Position numbers and translations under genes: made by a program. DNA of 64,000 nucleotides, from the NCBI RefSeq assembly GCF_963678635.1, contig NC_087070.1:19069318-19133317 (forward strand). The letters run 5' to 3'. A model generated the notes under the pieces. It was not told the DNA's origin, searched no databases, and saw only the letters and a list, made by a program, of their open reading frames with translations. The DNA comes from Symsagittifera roscoffensis. Lineage: Eukaryota; Xenacoelomorpha; Acoela; Convolutidae. Below, piece after piece: positions 38,101 through 50,393 of this stretch (its first letter is position 1; each line of letters begins with the position of its first letter).

Positions 38101-38951
38101 AATACGGCAAATAATCGGACGAAATTTAGCATGGCAAAAAATGGCGACAATTTAAAGGTCTGTTCTTGAGATATTTTAGTTGTTATCAATGCTTGTTAAA
38201 ACTTTTTTCAGACAATTTATTTCCCAAACCAAGTCCCAGCTCTGCATACAATTGAATACACATATCTGCGTTCTATGCAGCTAAATCAAGAAATCGGATT
38301 GGTTTGATTAAACAAAAGATTTGGAGAAAATGAGAACGATTTTAACAATTTAAAAATTAAAAAATCAAATCACACACTTTAACTAAGCATCAAGAGAATT
38401 GAAATGAATACAATAACCACTCATTTACAAATTGTGAAGAGTTTATTTTCTCGCCGAAAAAAAGTAATAGTGAAATCCTGAAAATAGAATGACATTGAAA
38501 ACTTACGATTACAGAATTACAGGCTAAATTAAGTAGTCAAAATGAAGCATCTAAAACTTGCCGTCGTGTTCAGTCGATCATTATCAGTTTATAAGTCAAC
38601 GTCAATTTTTGTATCTTTTCTTACAAGTAAAAAAACTCAATTGAAATTAGAATTCAAATTGCAGTCCTCTATTATCCCAAGTATTTTGTATCTGCAAAAA
38701 AAAGTTCCAGTCTCATTGTTAGTATTGTTTATATCAAAGGCCAGCCAACATAATTTAAGAGCCAAAAAAGTTAGGATAGAGAACCTACAAAATGTTTCGA
38801 AAGTTCAACACAGCAAACATCAAAACCGAGACATCGCAAACTCAAAGACCCTAAAAATAGTGTAAAAAACTCAAAGACAACCAGTTCTTGTGCAAGAAGC
38901 ACATAATATATCGACATTCATTTTCTAAAAAGTCAAAGTAGGTGTTTTCTG

Positions 38952-39583
38952 TTTATTAAAAAAAAATCATTTTGTATGTGTTGTAATGAGAGACATGCTC
39001 GAATGCATAGACCGTTAATGAATAGGAATTGATCGACAGCAATTGTCTTGGAAAATTAAGAAAAATTTTCTCTGAATAGATCACAAATTTTTTTTCTTGT
39101 TATTTTTTTTCGCAGACAACTGCTATTGATCGTTTGTGCTTCATTTACAATCTACGCAGCCGATTAGGTCTCTCATTACAACGCAAAAAGATATGAAAAT
39201 TCTCAAAAAGCAGAAAACTTCTTTTGAAACTTTTTTTCAAATTGAAACTTTTGCGGTTGTGATTCGAACGTTCTAAAGGTTTTCTCAAAAGTTTTAGCCA
39301 GTTTCGAGAAAATCTTGTTTTAATTTTTTTAATTTTAGTCGATTTTTGAGCACATGAATGGATTTTATTACAGCAAAAAAAAATACTTGAAGGCTTCTCT
39401 GGAGGTTTTCTGATAAATAAAAACTTGATAAAATCAAAAAAACTGAAGATATAAGAAATTTTTGAAGATCGATCATTTTAAGCACAAAATCGATCATTTT
39501 AAAGCAGATAACAGCCGAGCTAAAAATTTAGAGTTCACCCTGAATCAACAATGAATATCATTAGCATCTATAATTAAAATAAG
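38952..39583. repeat. Right flank module of the array (R1)
   Basis: Matches 42196-42846 from GTATGTGTTGTAATGAGAG to ATTAGCATCTATAATTAAA. It contains a complete foldback element at its left side. Confidence 0.8.
38979..39182. mobile_element. 204-bp foldback MITE, copy 1
   Basis: The ends are GTTGTAATGAGAGAC and its reverse complement GTCTCTCATTACAAC. The arms stay complementary inward over about 90 bases with mismatches (GATCGACAGCAATTGTCT against AGACAACTGCTATTGATC) around a short centre. No open frame. The second copy is at 42223-42427. Confidence 0.8.
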
Positions 39584-39838
39584 TTTCGATTGGCAACTAA
39601 GGTGATAAAAATGGAGTAAGTTATCATTGATTCAAAACCAAAAAAAGTGTCCTGGAAAAAAATTGAAAATTCCGATAATTCAACTTTTGCTCTCTCCTGG
39701 AAATCTTGTTTCCCCTCAAGTGACACTATTTGAGATCAACGAGTTGGTTCAATACAAAAATTGGCTGTCAAACAAATAGAATGATCCAAGTGAAACAAAA
39801 ACAATTAGGAAAACACAAGAATATACACAAAAATACGT
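39584..39838. repeat. Partial core unit between the two duplicated blocks
   Basis: Matches the middle of the 1.7-kb unit (compare 41010-41270), including CTTGTTTCCCCTCAAGTGAC and AGGAAAACACAAGAA. It is a remnant of another core unit, so the original array was longer or was rearranged. Confidence 0.75.
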
Positions 39839-40440
39839 ACTTTATCCAAAAGAAAGCGTCCAATTCATTGAAAAAAATTATGTGATTTTCACCATTTTCA
39901 ATTTAAGAAAACTGCAAAGACTTTCAAAGCATCATTGCTCAGAAACTAAGTTATGATGAAATTAAACAATGTTCCTAAGAAACTGAGTTTTTAGGCAAGA
40001 AAAAATCAAGTAATTCATCATCTAAAAATTTTTGAAACTGCAGAAGACAAGCAGTTGACCCAAGAACCCTAGCTGAGATTAACCATTCGAAAAACAGTTA
40101 AATCAATAACCCAAGCCGAGATAACCCAATACACGAAAAAACCAGGACAAAGAACCGAACACTCGTTCAAATGTTCCTCATAGCATAAAACATAATCGAT
40201 ATATCACAAACCCAAACACCATGAGAAAAAAAAACAAAATCAAAGATATCCCGTTGCAATGCAGGTAGAATGGAACGTTCCGAACACACTCACGAATTTT
40301 TTTTGAAATGTTATGTTATTTATGCATGAGTTTTTGGTGCATGGTGTGATGAGAAAACTATACGTACGCGTAGAATTATAGAACTCCAGTAAAATATATT
40401 CCCTAAATGAGTTCAATGTTCAATGAACAGACACATGTAC
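39839..40440. repeat. Left flank module, second copy (L2)
   Basis: Diverged copy of 29855-30467, directly before the sixth core unit. Confidence 0.8.
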
Positions 40441-42195
40441 CAACATTTTTTTTCAACAATTTGACTTTGAAACAACGAACAATATCTCTTAAAAAAATTT
40501 TTGTTTAATTTTTTTCCAGAAATTTTATATGAATGCATGATATTTTGGCCAACAAATTGCTAAAGTAGGTTTCAAAATCAGTTTTTCTGGAAAAAAACTA
40601 AGCTTCTAAAACCAATTTATCAATCCAGTTAAATTTATATACTTTCAAACCACTCGACCCTTATATGGTACCCTATTTCGTATGAATAGCACTTGAGTGT
40701 GCATGGAAAAACTAAAAGACGCCCGAAGACCAAATTCCTCCATTTCTACCGTTCGGAAAAACAAAAAACAAAACCAAGCTGAGTCTCGTGGAATTTGAGA
40801 CAATGAAAAAAGCCAAAGCCAAAAATTTCCAATTGAAAGATTCAATTGTTCAGAACTACCCAAAAATTGATTTGGCCAAAAAACAATATTCAGTGAGAAC
40901 GATAAATTCAAAGCCTTACCAATTTACCAAAGCAAACGATTTAACAGAAAAATTGGAAAAAACACATCCAAAAACACAATAGCCAGCACAATTAGGTATT
41001 CTGAAATGAGTATCGATTGGTAACTACGGCAATAAAAGTGGAGTAAATTATCATTGATTCAAAACCAAAAAAAAAATGTCATAGAAAAAGTTTGAAAAAT
41101 CTGATAGTTCAAGTTGTACGCTCTCCCCTGCAAATCTTGTTTCCCCTCAAGTGACACTATATGAGATCAACGAGTAGTTTCAATACAAGAGTTGGCAGTC
41201 ATACAAATAGAATGTTCCAAGTGAAACAAAAACTATTAGGGAAACACAAGAAAATACACAAAATAGGTACAGTAAAAGTACAGGAAAAAATGAATAACAA
41301 TTTCAAAAACAAAAACTATTGCTTACAACCTAGAATAACTAGCAATACGGCAAATAATTTGACGAAATTTAGCATGGCAAAAAATGGCGACAATTTAAAG
41401 GTCTGTTCTTGAGATATTTTAGTTGTTATTAATGCTTGTTAAAACTTTTTTCAGACAATTTTTTTGCCAAACCAATTCCCAGCTCTGTATACAATTGAAT
41501 ACAAATATCTGCGTTCTATGCAGCTAAATCAAGAAATCAGATTGGTTTAATTAAACAAAAGATTTGGAGAAAACGAGAACGATTTTAACAATTTACAAAT
41601 TACAACATCAAATCACACACTTTAACTAAGCATCAAGAGAATTGAAATGAATAAAATAACCACTCATTTACAAATTGTGAAGAATTTATTTTCTTGCCGA
41701 AGAAAAAAGTAATCGTGAAGTCCTGAAAACAAAATGTCATTGAAAATTACGATTACAGATTTACAGGCTCAATTAAGTCGTCAATATGAAGCATCTAAAA
41801 TTTGCCTTCGTATTCAGTCGATCTTTATCAATTTATAAGTCAACGTCAATTTTTGTATCTTTTCTTACAAGTAACAAAAACTCAATTGAAATTAGATTTC
41901 AAATTAGAGTCCTCTATTATCCCAAGTATTTTGTATCTGCAAAAAAAGTTCCGGTCTCAATGTTAGTAATATTTATATCACAGGCCAGCCAACATAATAC
42001 AAGAGCCAAAAAAATTAGAATAGAGAACCTACAAAACGTTTCGAAAGTCCAACACAGTAAACAACAAAACCGAGACATCGCAAACTCAAAGACCCTGAAA
42101 AAAGTGTAAAAAACTCAAAGACAACCAGTTATTGTGCAAGAAGCACATAATATATCGACTTTCATTTTCTAAAAAGTTGAAGTAGGTGTTTTCTG
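40441..42195. repeat. Diverged sixth 1.7-kb unit
   Basis: The same unit as the array but clearly more diverged, and never amplified. Frames are longer here: 40788-40982 (non-ATG start) and 41161-41412, the second running into the donor AAG|GTCTGTTC. After the intron the exon reads ENENDFNNLQITTSNHTL, a stop, KRIEMNKITT and, in a shifted phase, LQAQLSRQ with EASK. This is closer to the gene at 28.5 kb than the array units are. It is a pseudogene, nearer the ancestral state. Confidence 0.8.
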
Positions 42196-42846
42196 TTTTT
42201 TGAAAAAAAATCAGTTTGTATGTGTTGTAATGAGAGACATGCTCGAATGCATAGATCATTAATGAATAAGAATTGATCGACAGCAATTGTCTTGGAAAAT
42301 TAAGAAAAATTTTCTCTGAGTAGATCACAAAATTTTTTTCTTGTTATTTTTTTTCGAAGACAACTGCTATTGATCGTTTGTGCTTCATTAACAATCTACG
42401 CAATCGATTAGGTCTCTCATTACAACACAAAAGGAAATGAAGTTTTTTCGAAAAACAGAAAACTTCTTTTGAAACAATTTTTTAACTTAAAACTTTTGCA
42501 GTTGTGATTCGAACGTTATAAAAGTCTCCGTTGAACTTTTTAGTTTTGGTCGAATTTTGAGCGAATGAATGTATTGAAGCTTTATTTTAAAAACAGATCA
42601 TTTATGCAGTGAAAAACTTCATTTTACAGCAAAAAAAATTACTTGAGCGCTTCTCTGAGTGTTTTCTGATAAATGAAAACTTGATCAAATCAAAAAAATT
42701 GAAGAAATAAGAATTTTTTGAAGATTAAATTAGCAACGGAGAAAAAAGAACAAAATCGATCAATTTAAAGCACATAACAGCCGAGCTAAAAATTCAGAGT
42801 TCACCCTGAATCAACAATGAATATCATTAGCATCTATAATTAAATT
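42196..42846. repeat. Right flank module, second copy (R2)
   Basis: Diverged copy of 38952-39583. Similarity stops at ATCTATAATTAAA. Confidence 0.8.
42223..42427. mobile_element. 205-bp foldback MITE, copy 2
   Basis: The terminal inverted repeat TGTTGTAATGAGAGAC is perfect over 16 bases, with 18 matching when flanking TG is counted. Internal arms correspond to copy 1. It was probably inserted before the block was duplicated. Confidence 0.8.
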
Positions 42847-43105
42847 CGCTTACAGGGAAATTGCCGGGAATCAGACTTTAGGGTGTAAAGGCGACCATGT
42901 AACCTCAACCAAGTGAATACAAGTCTGAAAGAGAAGAAGGTTTATTAATAAAGTATATAACAAAAGCAAGTAAGGCCTGTAAAAAGCTTCTCTACGAGAA
43001 AAAATCTAGTTGCCAATCACAAGACACTTGCTCTGGCAAGTGTAAATTAGAGACGTTATGATAACGATAAAAAAAAGAGGCGAAGAACAGCTTTGCATCA
43101 CTTAC

Positions 43106-43151
43106 GATGCAACACAAACATAGCATTGCAAGCTAATGTTTTTGTTGCATC
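43106..43151. repeat. Short hairpin, about 19-bp stem
   Basis: GATGCAACACAAACATAGC and GCTAATGTTTTTGTTGCATC are complementary with one bulge and one mismatch around ATTGCAA. It could be the core of a small inverted-repeat element. A small-RNA precursor is possible but unsupported. Confidence 0.5.
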
Positions 43152-43499
43152 ATCGATGAAAACTAAGCCAACAAAAGTCTGGTAAGTTATTGTGGTGCCC
43201 AAAACAAAATTTCGGACTCCCGGAACTTCTGAAATTTCGAATTTTATTTTGTGGAATTTCGAAATTTCTGTAATTTAAAACGTTAACACATACCTGTGGA
43301 AAATCAGTTTTACCCTTCAAACGACGCAGAATAGATTTCAAGGCCAAGCAAACATAAGCAGATGCAAATGAGGCCAAATAAATCTTCATAAAGTAGAAAA
43401 AGGTAAAATAGAAAAAACAACAGGAATAGAAAGAAAAAAAACCGCTCACAATACGAAAAAAAAACTGCTGATATCGCTACAAACCCTTAGCGTATAAAC

Positions 43500-44880
43500 C
43501 ATAATCAGACTGTAAACGTGGGGTAATTCACAATATCTCTAGGCCGGTCTTGCTCGCTATTTCACACGGCCGCAATATGTTCCCTTTGGTACTGAGGTCA
43601 GCGGGGCAACCGATTCCCAGTACTGTTCACAATCCCAAAAGGATTTGGTGGCTGGCTGCTATGTACTGTACTGTGCTGCTCGCCCCGTGATTCGTGCTCT
43701 TCCGACTGTATCTCACCCGTCAATCAAAAATCGATCGCAACAACAATTCCAATAATAAGAATGAATTAAGAAATAAATATAACCAAATACAGAGTAGCCT
43801 ATAATTGGCTGAAATATAAATTAATCATTCAATTAAAGAAAGGTGTGCGCGATTACCATTATTTAAACCAACTGCCTCCTGCAGTTCAATTAACACCTCG
43901 CTACTAACTGACGTTCTCCTCGAAAACTTCTTTCAGTATCAATCGTTCAACAACAATTCCGCTATCCACTAACATTCACTAACTAATCTACATTCACATT
44001 AACAAGTCATACAACTCGTTCTCACTTTAATTTGAGAATCAAGCGACTACCGTAGCTTGTAGCCCAAATTGTTCTCTAACTAACTGAGAACCAACTACTC
44101 GATTCGCTCGCATTAATTCTTCTGTGACGAGAAACAACTACTCTTAATAGTAGCCAACACCTGTTCTGACTCTTACAGGCTCTCCGGCACCCTCCAGTTC
44201 CTTATCTTTCTTTACACTTAGTTTTAGTTAAGTCACGCCATTCCCTATCAGTCCTGACATCCGCCTAAATCACCCGTCCGCACATGTTTTAAGACTATAT
44301 CCCTCCTCCTGTCAACTCTGCCACGTGCCAACTTCGGTTTCTTTTATCAATCTTTTCACGCTTATTAGATAGCCGGTATGCGGTAGCTGTCACTATCTTG
44401 ACCAAGCAAACAAATGTCGTACGATTCTAATCAAGCAATTCCTGAACTATGTGAACTTCACCTCTCGAGTTCAACTCAACCTCCAAACCATGCTATGTTT
44501 ACCCAGTGATCGCCCAAGGTCTTTATTTTAATTATCCCGTTAACGTTCCGACCTCCCAAGCGTAGGGGGAAGCCCTTTTCATGGGTAGCTAACTAATTTC
44601 AGGCATCTAAATTTTCGATCTGTACTCTATTCCAATCCGGACCTTCTAGCTATCAGGGTAAGGTAGTGCGTCTATTAGGGGTCAAATTAAACCAAAAAGT
44701 CACCTCCTGAGAGCCAAGTAAATTTACCGTCCATTCATATTATTTAGGAAACTTAACTCTCATGCTATGCCTCTATTACTACCAATTTCTTTTACCCTGA
44801 TTGATATTCTAATAAAAGCGCATTCGCCAAGCTAAACTGAACCCAATGTTTACCAAGTCCACTCTGAATTAAATCCTCTT
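43500..44880. other. Mixed-composition non-coding stretch
   Basis: C/T-rich on the plus strand, with pieces of higher GC (GGCCGGTCTTGCTCGCTATT) unlike the AT-rich neighbours. There is no open frame of note. It resembles the untranslated or LTR part of a retroelement in texture, but I could not find paired repeats. Confidence 0.3.
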
Positions 44881-45760
44881 CTCCAAGGTTGCAATGTAAA
44901 ATCTATATCTCTATCACTCTATCAGCTTCTGCTCTAGCTTCCGATATATACGTTTTCCCCCCAATTTTTAGCAAGGTGACCCATTTTCATTTCCAGGGGT
45001 TGGGCTGGGAAAGACGCAATTTTCCGGTGTTAATATTGTCTTTCCATGCAATTTTGGGGTCAAAAAGCCCAAAGGTCAAATTCAGGTCACCCAGGGTTCA
45101 ACCGGGGTCAAGCTTCTATGTTTGGGTTCAAAATCCCATGGGGGTCCTAACTACCAAGTTTCATTCATATCCCATTAATACTTCACGAGTTATACCATTT
45201 CTAAGGTCCATTGTCAACTTTTCCGGGAAAAGGATATTAACACCGGAAGGAGTCACCGGAGGGGTTTCACTCACAAAGGGTCTTTATTCGGGGTCCGTAT
45301 CTTATGTCCATTGCCGCAATAAAATCGATATGCCCTCGCTCATTATTTTGCGTAAATTGCCTACTTCCGGTCTAAGGGGGTGTTTTTCCAAGTGCTAATA
45401 GCTTCCGGAATTGGTTCAAATTATAAAACAAGATGTATCTTGCCACTACCTATCATCCCTCCAAGTTTCATCTCCCTGCGTTCATCGGTGGCCGAGAAAC
45501 GACTTCCAGAAGTTACGGGTGGGTTTGTTTACTTTGGGCATAAAACCGGAAGTGGGGGTCTTAGGGGTCTGGGGTTCCAAACTTAAGCTCCCCTTAACTA
45601 GGCCTACAACATACTAGAATTTGAGCCCAATAACGCCGCTAGTTTCCGAGTTCTGGTAGGGCCATTTACACTTCCGGGGACCGTTATCACCTGCCCCCCA
45701 AGGGTCTGAGGGGTCCCGTTTTTTGTATGCCCGTGTCAAATCATTTATAGTATCGCTCCT
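44880..45760. repeat. GC-rich island, probable dispersed repeat
   Basis: Rich in GGGGTC and CCGG motifs (GGTCACCCAGGGTTCAACC, ACCAAGTTTCATTCATATCC). Its style recalls short dispersed repeats of marine invertebrates. Open frames at 44889-45398, 45380-45586 and 45411-45617 exist because stops are rare in this composition. None looks like a protein. Confidence 0.4.
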
Positions 45761-45799
45761 CTGAATTTCATAAACCTAGCCACTGTAGTTCCTATTTGG

Positions 45800-48700
45800 G
45801 GGTGGTCCGCTGATTTTACTTCATCTGAGTTTTCTGCCATAAGAGGGACTATATCTTTGAAGATTCAACTATTTCGAACTCTATCTTTTGTTTGCTCTTC
45901 TACTTAACTTAATGACGAATCAATCTTACGCTCAGGTTACTATAGCATGTACTACAGTAGAATCACCAATTCTACACAGACAAATGAAAATAGGCAAATC
46001 TTTTTTTCTAATTTAAAACAGCCAGCTGTTTTCCAGATGCGAACCGTAGTCGTTGCCTGTAGAGCAAGTGCCCGTAGAGCAAGCGTGCTGGGAAAAGTTC
46101 AATTTATTATAGCTCCGACTTGAAAACAAGACTTGATAACGCTTGATGATCGCCAGCGTAACACAGAAGCTAAGCGGAGCTTCGCAACACTTGTGATGCA
46201 AGAAATGAATGAAAATCATGAAAAGCCTTCAGAAAAATTGAAATCAATTAGTAAACGGCATGAAAGGAGCCAAATTTTGGTTCGAAAACTGTTGAGACGG
46301 AAACAAAACTTGTCATAAAAAGTTTCATATTTTTTAAAATTAAAATTTTACGAACCATCCAAACTGAAGCACATAACCACATAAAGATATATTTTGCCTT
46401 CAAAATTACGCTAAAGAATTTGCTTTAGCCATATAACACAGCTAAAACAGTTTAAAAATAACAAAAAAAAACGGCTGATTTTGAATTTCATTGGCAAAAT
46501 TACGAGCTTGTGAAATTTCAGTTATAGTGGAACTATTTGAATTGGAACAAAACCCATGTTTTAAAAAGTAAACCATTCCAAAAAAAGTTAGCCGTTTCAA
46601 AAAAAAAGAAAATTTAACTGACAGAAACTAAGACGAAAACCATAAACCCAAAACAATTGAGAATAAATAAATAGATAAATGATAGTAGTTTTTCTTGAAT
46701 TTTTTAAGAAATATGTCACATTAGGAGCAAGAATGCGTCCAGCAGATAAATGAGTCGTCTGCGAAAAGTCATCCATGGGAAAAATAAACCGAGTAATCGA
46801 TTGCAATATCATTGCTTATCGCAACGATAGTTAGTTACTATTCCGAGCAAATAAACTCAAAACTTCCTGGACAAAATTTTGAAATTAGTTTCTTCAATTT
46901 TCAGTTTTTGAACAATTTGGTGTTCTTGATTTGCCCTAATTGGAGTATTTGAAGACTGGATTCAAGTAGTTGAAGATTTGAATGAATATCACTATCAGTT
47001 AAATTATTTGTAATGTTGAAAAACTACAGTTGAAGCACATTGGTGAAATTACACACAGTCTTGTTTGAGCAATAGATTTTGGTAGAATGAATAAATACCC
47101 AATCAAAAGTGACAATGCACTCCGTAAGATTAGAATTTAGAAAATCAAGACCACTAAGAAAAACTCAAGTTTAGAAATTAGAAAAAACTTATAGAAAAAC
47201 TACTAAAAGCAACTGGAACCTGAACCCGATACCAATATAAATAAATGTCACAGGCACTAGAAAATTGTATGTAGTTCATGCTTATGTATATAAAAGACAG
47301 ACAACATCGCATTTTATTGGAACAGACTGCCACCATTCTGTTTCAAAACAATAAACCGTAAAATAAGTTGGTCACATACATTTTTTTTAACCACATTCTA
47401 TATTTTTTAAAGAAAAAAAGTAGTTTCCATCGAATCTGGTTCTGCAAATTTTTTGTGCTGAACTGCCAAATTTGAGTTGAGCTTTTTTGTGTTGGACTGC
47501 AAAACAGGTGCGAAGTAATTAGAACTATCACCGTAAACTAATTTCTTAAGTATTATGAAACTGCACCATCAACGAATCAACAAGAGTTGTCAAATTACTT
47601 ACGTTGTTTATCATTCGGCTAAATTTTCAAAATTAAAGGTTCTTTTTTAAAGAGCGACCCCACATCAGCTTTAGCAGGTCGCAAGGTTAGCTTTTCTATC
47701 AATAGTCACATAGTAAGCATTTAAAACAGTTCTTGATAACTTTGTCAATCATAACCCCAAATCTGGCATTGGTAAATTTCGTAACTGTTGGGAATGGAGT
47801 GGGAATAGAAAATGTGTATGACCAAACTCATATTTCAAGATTGACGCATACAAATACGCTTGCGCGGAACTATGTCAAGATTTGAAGTTCACATGTTATA
47901 CACAGAGGCGAAGTTGCACTTCGCATACACAAGCAAAAATATGACCGACAACGCTACCGAAAAAAAAACGAATGAGTAAAACTTCGAGTCTACTAAATTT
48001 CTTCAGCGACGCACGCCAATTATGAGTCTAGATAATTGCTAAGTGACACGAGCCAATTATGATGCATTAGCAGTACCAGTCAATTTGAAAAAAAAATTAC
48101 CAACTAACATGCCTCAATTTATAAAGCGGACGCATTTTTACTAGCCTACGAAACAGGTCATTAAAAAATCTGACCCTGCCGAGGTTCGAACCCTCTTACT
48201 TTGCTGCTGGTCTTCTTCCGTACCTCTACGCTACAAAACCATGATACCTTGAAGCTAAAATGCTATTCGTAGTATAATAGTCTGTGTTAATATCCACAGC
48301 ATTGACTGTACTTAATAGCTGGATCAAAATGAACACTTTCAAAATGAACACATTTTGTCACAACAATTTCAGCGCAATAATATTTGCAATTGCTTAGGTT
48401 GAAAAAAATAAAGTTCATGCTATAACACAATCTATACTTGTGTGATAAAACATGTTATAAAAGATAAATTCACATGTTAAATGAAAATTTTGAAGAAAAT
48501 TTTTTTATGAACGTAAAACAAATTGTTTAAGTGAAGGCATTGAAGGAAACCCCATAGGATTCCCACAAACAAAATCGATTCCTACTGCAGTCCTGGAAGA
48601 TATACATTAAAACAATTTCTTGCTAAGGCGTCACTTCAATTTATAAACATAGACAACAGACAATTGAAATAAGTTGTTTATTGCATACAAACAGCAAAAG

Positions 48701-50390
48701 ACTGCATCAATTTTCGCAAACCAAAGAAAGAAAAGATTCTAGAACAACTTATGATTGACAGTGTTTTCCAATAAAGAAGCTAATTTGAGAAAACTGGATC
48801 AATAGATATTTTTTTCTGCTAGAAAATCTGAAAACTAAATTCCTCTTTTGAAACTAGAAGTTGATCACGTTTTTTGTGATAGTTACACTTATTCTGCTCA
48901 ATAGAGGGATTTGCTTTCCTTTGACAAAAAAAAGCAAGGTCAAACTGAAAAGAAACAGAAATTCAAACCGTTTCAACCAAGCAAATGAAGGGCAATGAAA
49001 AGAATTCATAAGTCAAACCGCGGAAAAGTAAAATTGATCCTAATTAAAATTTGAGCCATTTCCTGAAAAAATTATCAAGACCTATTTAACAGTCTGAACT
49101 AAGTTCCTCGATTTTTAAGAGAAAATTTCTGCCATTGAACGAGTAGCAAATACCGGTCCAACTACTCTATCCCTGCCACATAATGACAAACGCTGAAAAT
49201 AAACAGACTTAACCTGATTTAAAGGCGGATTACCATTTCATTTGAAACTGGAAACAGAATTTAAAGCTGAAATCAAGAATCCTCCGTTTTCTCGAAACCA
49301 AAGCAATTTTTGTGAAAACTCTGAAAGTTGAAAAGATTCAACTATTAAGTAAAAGTCACAAATACAACCATTTGAAAACAAAAATTAATTGCATTTCACA
49401 CAGAAAAGCTAAAGAACGGTAAGAGGAATTTTGTTTGTTTTAAATACGAATGCATGAATTTAAATGAAGTATAGATTTTGTATTTTAAAAATCTCCCAAT
49501 ATACTCCGAAATTTTTTGTTATTATTTTACAGCAAGCAAGTTGCGTTTTACGAATTATTTGATGAATTAGAAAAAAAATCAGCTGTTTTAACTTATTAGT
49601 AATCAAACTGTTGAATTAACAACGCTTCCAGCTGCAAAAATGCCACCAAAACTATAATATTTTCGACTTACGTTGAAAAAAAAAGATTCATAGTATATCT
49701 CTACGATTCAGTTGTGCAATGCTACTTAACTCAATAACTTGAGGGTTTTCTTTGATGTATCTGAAAGCTCACAAAGAACCACACCCTACGCCATAGTTCT
49801 TTTTCAATCGAATGTTTTTAATGCTCGAAATAGAGCGAGAACTATCTTAATTGGGAGTGAATATGCGATTGAATCAAAGTACCAAATTCAGCTATCTGAC
49901 AAATCTTCAAATCAACTGACTGACTTGACAGAATCTGTTTTAATTGCGAGAGCTGAAAATTTTTCCAATATAATTTTCTTGAAGAAGTTTTGCCAGGCAC
50001 TTAGTACGATATTACCTTGCAGCTAAGTTCGAAGAGTGAAGGGACTTGCTCGCTCCTTTACACAATTACATGCACAGAGACGCGCTTACACAAACACGCA
50101 CGCAGATATGCTGCGAATGGATGATTGAGTTACTCTAACACAACTGAGCGGGCAAATCCTGCAGTTTTAGCTTTCAACTATTGATGTTGAAACAAACAGG
50201 CTAGCTAAATAGTTAATTTTTCCTGACCACGAGTATAAACTAGATTATGAAAAACTTACATAGTTATTTTTGGATTCAAATTCAGCATATGCCTGTTACC
50301 CAAATACATTTTGCACTGAATGATAAAAATTTGTTTGTTAGTTTAGGTTCATTCGTTGTCATTATGCGGTTAATGAATAGCGTTGCTTCA
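45800..50390. other. AT-rich intergenic region downstream of ARMH3
   Basis: No exon or coding frame with good composition was found. A small palindrome GCGAAGT-tgc-ACTTCGC is at 47908-47924. The frames at 46133-46318 and 49739-50026 are short, lack splice support and match nothing I know. Confidence 0.4.
48169..48240 (-). repeat. tRNA-like relic (A- and B-box spacing), not a working tRNA
   Basis: The minus strand carries TAGCGTAGAGG and, about 43 bases on, GGTTCGAACC, which is the A-box to B-box distance of a tRNA gene. The acceptor ends do not pair and no proper anticodon arm forms. It is best read as a degraded tRNA gene or the head of a tRNA-derived SINE. Confidence 0.4.
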
Positions 50391-50393
50391 GTA

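Larger units (their letters stand above)
30468..38951. repeat. Array of five 1.7-kb tandem units
   Basis: Units begin at CAACATTTTTTT: 30468, 32173, 33877, 35544 and 37248, with lengths 1705, 1704, 1667, 1704 and 1704. The third unit lacks 37 bases near 34715. Units are nearly identical, differing by a handful of single bases and homopolymer lengths. Each contains a 54-base GT-AG intron relic and a decayed coding exon related to exon 2 of the gene at 28.5 kb. Each also has a 107- or 128-codon ATG-started open frame (31763, 33467, 35134, 36838, 38542) that lies mostly downstream of the ancestral stop. Confidence 0.95.

Noticed and set aside
30468-38951. CRISPR-like or centromeric satellite array
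   Set aside because: Units are 1.7 kb with an intron relic and coding remains, only five copies, and no short repeat-spacer pattern.
44889-45398. 169-codon open frame as a gene
   Set aside because: Composition follows the GC-rich repeat, no domain is recognisable, and two other frames in the same island are also open.
48169-48240. Functional tRNA gene
   Set aside because: The acceptor stem does not pair, the T-stem is imperfect and no valid anticodon arm is present.
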